Source: an uncultured Rickettsiaceae bacterium (lineage in GTDB: Bacteria > Pseudomonadota > Alphaproteobacteria > Rickettsiales > Rickettsiaceae). Taken from it: a DNA stretch of 5,069 nt. The number at the start of each line of letters is the position of its first letter. Within the stretch, counting starts at the first letter, position 1. The stretch is from contig CAJQOE010000005.1 of the NCBI GenBank assembly GCA_905479885.1, forward strand, positions 1 through 5,069. Reading direction: 5' to 3'. The notes below the pieces were generated by a model that saw nothing but the letters and a program-made list of their open reading frames with translations, was not told the DNA's origin and ran no database searches. A program made the position numbers and the translations under genes. Shown piece after piece: positions 1 to 5,069 of this stretch.

Positions 1-422
1 ATAAATTAGAGCTACCAACAGGCTTTGATGATATTATGGATTCTTCAACAGAGTCGATGGAAGTTGACTCTGAAAGTGCAGTACCTTCTGTAGACCAACT
101 TCAAGCAGTAGAAACTCCACTAGAGCTGACAGAAAGTACTGCAGGCAATACAGATACTAAAGCAGAAGAGAAACTAGCACTACCATCAGGATTTGATGAA
201 GCAGTAGAAGCTCCAACAGAGCCAACAGAAAGTGCTGTAGACAACACAGATACTCCAGCAGAAGAGAAGCTAGCACTACCATCGGGATTTGATGATGCAG
301 AAAAAACTTCAATTGAGTCCACTGACACTACTGAAGGCGATACAGATACTCCAGCAGAAGAGAAGTTAGCACTACCATCGGGATTTGATGAAAATGAAAA
401 AGGTAAATCAGAAGACGATGAT
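1..422 (+). repeat. Tandem 96-bp coding repeats (32 residues, core KLALPSGFD)
   Basis: Units of 96 bp run at 69-164, 165-260 and 261-356, and a further partial unit starts at 357. A shorter, cut-off unit (KLELPTGFDD) occupies 1-68. The cores at 165, 261 and 357 are almost identical and encode EEKLALPSGFD in each; the only base differences across these eleven codons are synonymous (aaa/aag, cta/tta, tca/tcg). The second half of each unit is a Glu/Thr/Ser/Asp-rich linker ending in DTPA or DTKA. The unit at 69 keeps this linker (about 49 of 60 bases shared with the next unit) but has a diverged core (AVPSVDQ). More degenerate echoes may lie downstream, such as KLELPA at 510-527. The array probably continues left of the window. 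Confidence 0.88.
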
Positions 423-1283
423 ATTACTGATGTTACAATCCCAGGACCTGAAACTACAGTTTCTTCAGAAAGTTTACTAGAATCACCTAGCCAAGATGAT
501 GATGTATCTAAACTCGAATTACCAGCGCTTGCTTCTGCTGTGGCTGAGAATGATGAATTTGCTGTACCTAGTTATGTATCCGAAATAGATACAAAAAAAA
601 CCTCAGAAGATGATATTTCGAAATATACTAAGGAATTACAGGAAAAGCAGAAAACATTAACGCCGGTAGACAAGATTAGTGAGGCAGAATTAGCAACTGG
701 TAATAATGTTATAGAACAATATACCGAGATAACCTCAGCTAGTTTAGATAAGACTCAGTTGGAATTTGTTAATAATGAAGCTCAGGTATTAATTCTTCCC
801 AATGATGACATAGTTTTGGGGGAGTTGACAGAAGAAGCAAAGTTTAATCTAATTGACCTGAGATCTTACGCGCAAATTTTTTGGGATAAATATTATCAAA
901 TGCAGAGAGAGCCAGAACGTCGTGTTATAGAAGATTTTATTAAAAATTATGACGACAATTTTGGTAATGAAGAATATTTATATTCTGCAAATATAATTGC
1001 TACTGGTATGAAAGAAGCTTTTAAATCTATCGACAAAGATAATATTTATTCACTGATAGCTATTCTCAATAGTTATCCTGTATTGCAATTAACAGGAGAT
1101 GGAGATAATACATTGCTGCATGAGGCATCTTATGTTGGCAATTATTCTGCGGCTAGATTACTCGTCTTGAAGGGAATAGATATATTTGCAAAAAATGAAA
1201 ATAATCAGACAGCTCTTAATGTTGCAGAGAAGTTTAATAATCAACATATAGTCTTTTTACTTAAATCAGCTAATTTAAAATAG
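1..1283 (+). CDS. Acidic tandem-repeat protein with C-terminal ankyrin repeats (5'-truncated)
   Basis: This is the 3' part of a gene; 426 complete codons are visible, from base 3 to the TAG at 1281-1283. The frame is open to the left edge, and the codons before the first ATG (position 36) already read KLELPTGFDD, a copy of the internal repeat. That ATG also has no ribosome binding site, so it is internal and the true start lies outside the window. Numbering from the codon at base 3, residues 1-140 are tandem acidic repeats with core KLALPSGFD. Residues about 140-275 are low-complexity and Asp/Glu/Ser/Thr-rich. Residues about 275-345 look helical and match no family I know. Two ankyrin repeats follow (about 365-398 with GDGDNTLLHEA, and 399-426 with NNQTALNVA), possibly preceded by a degenerate one. 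No membrane segment is seen. Ankyrin proteins are frequent in Rickettsiales and some are secreted effectors; that role here is only a possibility. The biological function is unknown. Confidence 0.88.
   Translation, partial: KLELPTGFDDIMDSSTESMEVDSESAVPSVDQLQAVETPLELTESTAGNTDTKAEEKLALPSGFDEAVEAPTEPTESAVDNTDTPAEEKLALPSGFDDAEKTSIESTDTTEGDTDTPAEEKLALPSGFDENEKGKSEDDDITDVTIPGPETTVSSESLLESPSQDDDVSKLELPALASAVAENDEFAVPSYVSEIDTKKTSEDDISKYTKELQEKQKTLTPVDKISEAELATGNNVIEQYTEITSASLDKTQLEFVNNEAQVLILPNDDIVLGELTEEAKFNLIDLRSYAQIFWDKYYQMQREPERRVIEDFIKNYDDNFGNEEYLYSANIIATGMKEAFKSIDKDNIYSLIAILNSYPVLQLTGDGDNTLLHEASYVGNYSAARLLVLKGIDIFAKNENNQTALNVAEKFNNQHIVFLLKSANLK
1095..1280 (+). other. Ankyrin repeat region of the first protein
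   Basis: The last 62 residues fit two ankyrin repeats. The first has the hallmark GDGDNTLLHEA, then a helix-turn-helix (GNYSAARLLVLKG) and the IDIFAKN turn. The second reads NNQTALNVAEKFNNQHIVFLLKSA and ends two residues before the stop codon. The preceding segment, with SLIAILNSYPVLQLT, resembles the second helix of a degenerate repeat, giving perhaps two and a half repeats. Ankyrin repeats are protein-binding scaffolds with no catalytic activity; the partner cannot be deduced. So few repeats would form a short stack unless the helical segment before them caps it. Confidence 0.82.
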
Positions 1284-1316
1284 TTTATATCTTGTTTATT
1301 TGGCTTTTTATTGAGT

Positions 1317-1340
1317 AAGCATAAGCTTTTATGTTTTTTT
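1317..1340 (+). terminator. Weak intrinsic terminator-like hairpin
   Basis: AAGCATAA (1317-1324) pairs with TTATGTTT (1329-1336) through one G-T wobble, around a four-base GCTT loop. The 3' arm runs into a run of seven T (1334-1340). It lies 33 bases after the stop codon of the ankyrin gene, where a terminator is expected. The stem is short and AT-rich, so it may be inefficient, although such stems are common in AT-rich genomes. Confidence 0.42.
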
Positions 1341-1363
1341 ATAAGCGGTTTAGCTTAGATTAT

Positions 1364-1392
1364 TTGACACTTACTAGGAAATTTCATAATAT
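1364..1392 (+). promoter_or_regulatory. Candidate sigma70 promoter for the acyltransferase fusion gene
   Basis: A perfect -35 box TTGACA (1364-1369) is followed by a 17-base spacer and TAATAT (1387-1392), a four-of-six match to the -10 consensus. An alternative -10, CATAAT (1385-1390), matches five of six but with a 15-base spacer. Transcription would start near 1399, giving a leader of about 195 bases. The site lies downstream of the terminator-like hairpin and in the right orientation. In AT-rich DNA such matches can occur by chance, but the full TTGACA with ideal spacing is less easily explained that way. Confidence 0.5.
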
Positions 1393-1446
1393 CCCGTTAT
1401 TGTTTTTTTGGGTGTGAATTAAGGATAAGGACTTAGCTAAATTGTG

Positions 1447-1452
1447 TATAAT
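1447..1452 (+). promoter_or_regulatory. Isolated TATAAT hexamer, possible -10 box
   Basis: This is a perfect -10 hexamer preceded by TGTG; the TG is not at the exact extended -10 spacing. The expected -35 position (about 1424-1429, GATAAG) does not resemble TTGACA. It may be a secondary promoter or a chance match in AT-rich DNA. Confidence 0.25.
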
Positions 1453-1483
1453 ATCTCCATCACTAGTGAGGTATAAACAATTT

Positions 1484-1489
1484 TATAAT
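1484..1489 (+). promoter_or_regulatory. Second isolated TATAAT hexamer, possible -10 box
   Basis: This is a perfect -10 hexamer about 105 bases before the start codon. The -35 position (1461-1466, CACTAG) is not consensus and falls inside the small palindrome TCACTAGTGA (1460-1469). If the hexamer is used, an activator bound at that palindrome could compensate; this is speculative. Confidence 0.22.
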
Positions 1490-1535
1490 CTATAGTACTT
1501 CATATCCCTAATTTGCTATTTGAGAGAAACAACAA

Positions 1536-1553
1536 ACTTAAATAAATTTAAGT
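1536..1553. promoter_or_regulatory. 18-bp perfect palindrome or hairpin in the leader
   Basis: ACTTAAA (1536-1542) and TTTAAGT (1547-1553) are exact inverted copies around a TAAA loop. The site sits 41 bases before the ATG of the acyltransferase fusion gene and downstream of all the promoter candidates. It could be a dimeric repressor operator or an RNA hairpin in the leader. There is no T run after it, so it is not an intrinsic terminator. The low G+C content makes chance formation possible. Confidence 0.4.
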
Positions 1554-1579
1554 GAAGCACGGTCGTAGTTTAAGGATAA

Positions 1580-1584
1580 AAGGG
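1580..1584 (+). promoter_or_regulatory. Ribosome binding site of the acyltransferase fusion gene
   Basis: The purine run AAGGG ends ten bases before the ATG at 1595, an acceptable Shine-Dalgarno spacing. The codon immediately before that ATG is an in-frame TAG (1592-1594), so the protein cannot start further upstream. A second purine motif, TAAGGA (1571-1576), is probably too distant for this start. Confidence 0.65.
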
Positions 1585-1594
1585 AATGTTATAG

Positions 1595-2878
1595 ATGAAA
1601 CCAAACCAACTTTATCTGTTTAAAGACAAGAGATTCTTGCCCATATTTATAGTGCAATTTTGTGGTTGTCTCAATGACAGCATTTTAAAAAATTCTTTAA
1701 TTATATTAGTAACATTCAAGTTGGCCAACGAATTGCCTTTGCCTGCATATACTTTGGTGATGTTAGCTAATGTTATTTTTATTATGCCATTTGTTATTTT
1801 TGCTAGCCTTGCTGGTCAATTAGCTGATCGTTATGAACGTTCAACCATTGTTAAAATCATCAAGTTTATAGAAATAGGCATCGTTGCTACTTCTGCATAT
1901 GGGTTTTATAATACGGATTTAGTAGTGTTGTTTTGTTGTATAGCCTTTATGGGTATACATTCTACATTCTTCGGACCAATAAAATATAGTGTTTTACCAG
2001 ATAAATTGAAGAAAAACGAACTATTAGGAGCCAATGGTTATATAGAAGCTGGAACTTTTTTATCTATTTTATTTGGTACCATGCTTGGTGGTTTTTATAA
2101 TTTTAATGGTAATTTAATTATTACATTAGCTATGGTTATAGCTATCCTTGGTTTTGTGGCTAGTTTATTTATGCCGAAATCTAATAATGCTAATCCAGAA
2201 ATTCAAATAAACCCGAATATAGTGCAAGAAACCATTTCTATGGTTAAGTATGCTTCTTCTAAAAACCAGGTATATTTGGCAATATTAGGAGTTTCATGGT
2301 TTTGGTTTATTGGCGCAGCTATAATGGCTCAAATTCCTTCTTTAACCAGAGATACACTCGGCGCAGATGAAAATGTAGCAAATTTATTTCTTGCAACATT
2401 TTCTATAGGAGTAGGAGTTGGATCTTTTTGGTGTAATAAAATATTTTCTAATAACATTACTAGTAAATATGTATTCCTTGCTGCCATGGGAATTAGTTTT
2501 TTTGGTGTGGATTTGTATTTTGCTAGTAAAATAGCCAGTATCAATTACGAGCCAGCGCAATTAAAAAGTATCGCTGAATTTTTAAGTAAGAAACATTATT
2601 GGCGTATTTTATTGGATTTATTTTTTCTAGCTGCAATTGGTGGGCTTTATGTGGTGCCTTTATTTGCGGTGATGCAATATTTTACTTCTCCTGCTTATAG
2701 AAGCAGGGTTATTGCTGCTAACAACTTAATTAATTCATTTTTTATGGCTGGTTCTACAGGGATATTATCATTTTTATTCTACATGGATTTTTCTATACCC
2801 TCTGTGATTCTAATGGTCAGTATGTTAAACGTAGTAGTGGCTATTTATATTTATCAATTTATTCCAAATAGTCAGGTG
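1595..2878 (+). other. LplT-like MFS transporter domain of the fusion protein
   Basis: Residues 1-428 are strongly hydrophobic and divide into two six-helix halves separated by a polar loop (about 193-224, with PKSNNANPEIQ). The first half carries the conserved acidic-basic cytoplasmic loop GQLADRYERS after helix 2, typical of the superfamily. Helices 7-9 start near residue 225. The polar insert at about 310-335 (KIASINYEPAQLK) separates helices 9 and 10. In E. coli, LplT flips lysophosphatidylethanolamine inward for re-acylation by Aas; attachment to the acyltransferase here supports the same role. Confidence 0.85.
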
Positions 2879-5062
2879 ATTCCTATGAAATTATGGCGAG
2901 CTATATTTAGACTGTTTTTTGATTTGATGTATAAAATCGAAGTTAAAGGTTTAGAGAATTATAAAAAAGCTGGTAAAAGAACTGTAATAATCGCTAACCA
3001 TTTATCTTATATAGACCCGGCTTTAATTGCTACATATATTCCAGAAAACATGCAATTTGCCATTAATACCTCTGTAGCTAAAGAATGGTGGGTGAGGCCT
3101 TTTTTAAAAATAATTAGAACATATCCAATTGAACCTAATAATGCTATGGCATTAAAAAGCCTCATTGAAGAAGTAAAAAAAGATAGAAAAATTGCTATTT
3201 TTCCAGAAGGTAGAACAAGTGTTACTGGATCTTTGATGAAAATTTATGAAGGTCCAGGCATGATTGCTGACAAAGCAGATGCTACTATATTACCCATTCG
3301 AGTCGACGGAACACAATTTACTCGTTTTTCTAAGGTAAGGAAATTAATGAGAGGCAAATTTACATTGCGTAGAAAAATTACGATTACTGTTTTGCCTCCA
3401 GTTAAAGTAACTCCTCCTCCTTCTTTAGATAACCGTGAGCGTCGTAAATACATAGGGCATGCATTATATGATCTAATGAGTGATATGATGTTTGAAAGCT
3501 CAAACTATAAAGAGACAGTTTTTCAAACATTGATTAATGCAAGTGAAATCTATGGCAAAAAAGCACAAATAATGCAGGATATTGATAATAATAAAGCTAG
3601 TTATAATAGCTTATTGTTAAAGGCATTTATTTTGGCCAACTTACTATCTAGAGACTCCAAGGTAGGAGAAAAAGTAGGATTAATGCTGCCCAATATGGTA
3701 GGTAGTGCGATCACATTTTTTGGTATGCAAGCCGCAGGAAGAGTGCCAGCGATGATTAATTTTACTGCTGGTCCAAGCAATGTAATTTCTGCATGCGAAA
3801 CAGCTCAAGTAAAAACTATATATACTTCTAGGTTATTTATAAAAAAAGCAGAACTTAGGGGGCTAGTGGATTCGCTAAAAGAATCTGGCATTAATATAAT
3901 ATATCTTGAAGATCTGCGTAAGCACGTTACTCTTGCGATGAAACTTAAATGTTTCTTAGGTACTATATTTCCACAAACTTATTATGAAAATTTGTGCCTT
4001 GAGCGTGATGACTTAAAAACAGCAGTTATATTATTTACTTCTGGTACAGAAGGTAAACCCAAGGCAGTTGCGCTTTCGCATCGTAATTTACAGGCAAATA
4101 GGTGCCAAGTTTTATCACGGATTGATTTTAATCCCTACGATTGTGCTTTCAACGCGTTACCAATGTTCCATAGTTTTGGTCTTATGGGTACTTTGATTAT
4201 GTCTTTAAGTGGTGTTAAAACATTTTTTTACCCATCCCCGCTGCATTATCGTATTATTCCAGAGATTATATATGATATTGGCGCAACTATTATGTTTGGT
4301 ACAGACACTTTCTTAGCTGGTTATGCATCTTATGCGCATCCATATGATTTTTATTCATTACGTTATGTAATTGCTGGTGCAGAAAAATTAAAATCAAAAA
4401 CAAGACAGTCTTGGTTCGATAAATTTGGTGTTAGGATTTTTGAGGCATATGGTGTCACAGAAACAGCTCCTGCTATTGCAGCCAATACTCCAATGCACGA
4501 TAGACCTGGTACTGTAGGTCGCTTGCTACCTAAAATAGAATATTTTTTACAACCAGTTGAAGGTATTAAAGAAGGTGGTAGATTATGCATTAGGGGGCCA
4601 AACGTAATGCAAGGTTATATTAAACCAGAAAATCCTGGTATCATTGAAGAACCAAGTGTGGAAAAGTTAGGTGTTTCTTGGTACGATACGGGGGATATAG
4701 TATCTATTGATAAGGATGGCTATATAACTATCCTAGGCCGTGAAAAGCGTTTTGCTAAAATAGCTGGTGAAATGGTTTCTCTTGCCGCAGTAGAAGACCT
4801 AGCAACGACAACAAATCAAGTTTCAGTGCATGCAGCGGTTTGTATTGAAGATGCTAAAAAAGGTGAGCAAATAGTTTTATTTACAAATATAGAGGACCTT
4901 ACTCGCGATAAAATTACAAAAACTTGTAAAGAATGCCAACTCTCTGAGCTTTATATACCTAAGGTGATTGTTAATATTAAGGAATTACCAGTTTTAGCTA
5001 CAGGCAAATTAGACTATCGTAAATTAGCAGAGTTAGCACAAAAAGAGCTTGAGGAAGCGTAG
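1595..5062 (+). CDS. aas: Fused LplT-like transporter / 2-acylglycerophosphoethanolamine acyltransferase / acyl-ACP synthetase
   Basis: This complete 1155-residue inner-membrane protein is predicted to carry out lysophospholipid uptake and re-acylation. Residues 1-428 form a 12-helix major facilitator domain like LplT, beginning FLPIFIVQF and with LAGQLADRYERS after the second helix; a hydrophilic insert (about 310-335) precedes helix 10. Residues about 432-635 are a PlsC-type acyltransferase with H469-x4-D474 (NHLSYID) and FPEGRTS (536-542). Residues about 640-1155 are an AMP-forming acyl-ACP synthetase with TSGTEGKPK (815-823), YGVTE (952-956), YDTGD (1030-1034), GREKR (1048-1052) and the C-terminal catalytic lysine K1138 in ATGKLDY. 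In E. coli the same activities are split between adjacent genes lplT (about 400 aa) and aas (about 720 aa); the length here is close to their sum, and such fusions are known in Alphaproteobacteria. The ATG is fixed by the in-frame TAG immediately before it. There is no frameshift and no missing motif. Substrate head-group preference and acyl donor are inferred from the family. Confidence 0.93.
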   Translation: MKPNQLYLFKDKRFLPIFIVQFCGCLNDSILKNSLIILVTFKLANELPLPAYTLVMLANVIFIMPFVIFASLAGQLADRYERSTIVKIIKFIEIGIVATSAYGFYNTDLVVLFCCIAFMGIHSTFFGPIKYSVLPDKLKKNELLGANGYIEAGTFLSILFGTMLGGFYNFNGNLIITLAMVIAILGFVASLFMPKSNNANPEIQINPNIVQETISMVKYASSKNQVYLAILGVSWFWFIGAAIMAQIPSLTRDTLGADENVANLFLATFSIGVGVGSFWCNKIFSNNITSKYVFLAAMGISFFGVDLYFASKIASINYEPAQLKSIAEFLSKKHYWRILLDLFFLAAIGGLYVVPLFAVMQYFTSPAYRSRVIAANNLINSFFMAGSTGILSFLFYMDFSIPSVILMVSMLNVVVAIYIYQFIPNSQVIPMKLWRAIFRLFFDLMYKIEVKGLENYKKAGKRTVIIANHLSYIDPALIATYIPENMQFAINTSVAKEWWVRPFLKIIRTYPIEPNNAMALKSLIEEVKKDRKIAIFPEGRTSVTGSLMKIYEGPGMIADKADATILPIRVDGTQFTRFSKVRKLMRGKFTLRRKITITVLPPVKVTPPPSLDNRERRKYIGHALYDLMSDMMFESSNYKETVFQTLINASEIYGKKAQIMQDIDNNKASYNSLLLKAFILANLLSRDSKVGEKVGLMLPNMVGSAITFFGMQAAGRVPAMINFTAGPSNVISACETAQVKTIYTSRLFIKKAELRGLVDSLKESGINIIYLEDLRKHVTLAMKLKCFLGTIFPQTYYENLCLERDDLKTAVILFTSGTEGKPKAVALSHRNLQANRCQVLSRIDFNPYDCAFNALPMFHSFGLMGTLIMSLSGVKTFFYPSPLHYRIIPEIIYDIGATIMFGTDTFLAGYASYAHPYDFYSLRYVIAGAEKLKSKTRQSWFDKFGVRIFEAYGVTETAPAIAANTPMHDRPGTVGRLLPKIEYFLQPVEGIKEGGRLCIRGPNVMQGYIKPENPGIIEEPSVEKLGVSWYDTGDIVSIDKDGYITILGREKRFAKIAGEMVSLAAVEDLATTTNQVSVHAAVCIEDAKKGEQIVLFTNIEDLTRDKITKTCKECQLSELYIPKVIVNIKELPVLATGKLDYRKLAELAQKELEEA
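2888..3499 (+). other. PlsC-type acyltransferase domain of the fusion protein
   Basis: Residues about 432-635. Motif I is NHLSYIDP with H469 and D474 (the HX4D catalytic pair), and motif III is FPEGRTS at 536-542, which binds the phosphate of the acceptor. A proline-rich stretch (VLPPVKVTPPPS) follows near the end of the domain. Together with the synthetase domain, this half corresponds to E. coli Aas, which re-acylates the 2-acylglycerophosphoethanolamine acceptor. Confidence 0.88.
3512..5059 (+). other. AMP-binding acyl-ACP synthetase domain of the fusion protein
   Basis: Residues about 640-1155 contain the adenylate-forming enzyme motifs in order: phosphate-binding loop TSGTEGKPK (815-823), YGVTE (952-956), YDTGD (1030-1034; D1034 is in the ribose-binding motif), the hinge region GREKR (1048-1052) and K1138 in the C-terminal subdomain. 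The domain activates a fatty acid as acyl-AMP and transfers it to acyl carrier protein, supplying the acyltransferase domain. The complete motif set suggests the enzyme is active. Confidence 0.88.
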
Positions 5063-5069
5063 ACTATAT

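Larger units (their letters stand above)
1284..1594. other. Intergenic region between the ankyrin gene and the acyltransferase fusion gene
   Basis: This 311-base stretch contains no credible protein gene; the longest ATG-started frame noted reads 28 codons (1331-1417) without a ribosome binding site. I see no tRNA-like cloverleaf. It contains a terminator-like hairpin near its left end, a promoter candidate around 1364-1392, two further TATAAT hexamers, a perfect 10-bp palindrome TCACTAGTGA (1460-1469), a 10-bp direct repeat TTAAGGATAA (1419-1428 and 1570-1579), an 18-bp hairpin palindrome (1536-1553) and the ribosome binding site of the downstream gene. The density of signals suggests that the downstream gene is transcribed from its own promoter with a fairly long leader. 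Confidence 0.7.

Noticed and set aside
101..328. 75-codon open frame on the - strand opposite the repeats
   Set aside because: It is the antisense shadow of the repeat units, giving a Ser/Val/Ala-rich repetitive translation, with no independent support as a gene.
165..422. Repeats considered as a CRISPR array
   Set aside because: The 96-bp units are contiguous, in frame and coding, without unique spacers of constant length.
1331..1417. 28-codon frame in the intergenic region
   Set aside because: It has no ribosome binding site, overlaps the terminator-like hairpin and the promoter candidate, and its Phe-rich translation reflects T runs.
1284..1594. Possible tRNA or small RNA gene in the intergenic region
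   Set aside because: No cloverleaf arms or T-loop signature are visible; the hairpins present are short and AT-rich.
2329..2544. 71-codon frame on the - strand inside the fusion gene
   Set aside because: It lies entirely within a well-supported coding region in antisense and resembles no known protein.
3244..3453. 69-codon frame on the - strand inside the acyltransferase domain
   Set aside because: It is an antisense shadow of the PlsC-type domain.
4363..4590. 75-codon frame on the - strand inside the synthetase domain
   Set aside because: It is an antisense shadow of the region coding for the YGVTE motif.

Overview
The window is AT-rich (roughly one third G+C by eye), with two + strand genes separated by a 311-base intergenic stretch. 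Three things point to an intracellular alphaproteobacterium of the Rickettsiales type (Rickettsia, Orientia or a related endosymbiont): the base composition, an acidic repeat protein ending in ankyrin repeats, and a single-chain MFS-PlsC-acyl-ACP synthetase protein. This assignment is an inference; no rRNA or other marker gene is present to confirm it.

Layout. Positions 1-1283 hold the 3' part of a gene whose beginning lies left of the window. It encodes an acidic, Glu/Asp/Ser/Thr-rich protein built from tandem 32-residue (96-bp) units with the core peptide KLALPSGFD, followed by an unrecognised mostly helical region and about two C-terminal ankyrin repeats. Positions 1284-1594 are non-coding. 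They contain a weak terminator-like hairpin, a sigma70-type promoter candidate with a perfect TTGACA box, two isolated TATAAT boxes, an 18-bp hairpin palindrome and a ribosome binding site. Positions 1595-5062 encode a complete 1155-residue protein. It combines an LplT-like lysophospholipid transporter, a PlsC-type acyltransferase and an AMP-forming acyl-ACP synthetase, and all expected catalytic motifs are present.

Function. The large protein is predicted to move lysophospholipid across the inner membrane and re-acylate it with an acyl group activated on acyl carrier protein, which makes a complete lysophospholipid salvage route in one polypeptide. The ankyrin protein has no evident link to this pathway. 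A likely terminator and an independent promoter lie between the two genes, so they are probably separate transcription units. I found no convincing new multi-gene system. The most distinctive element is the mosaic 96-bp repeat array in the first gene.
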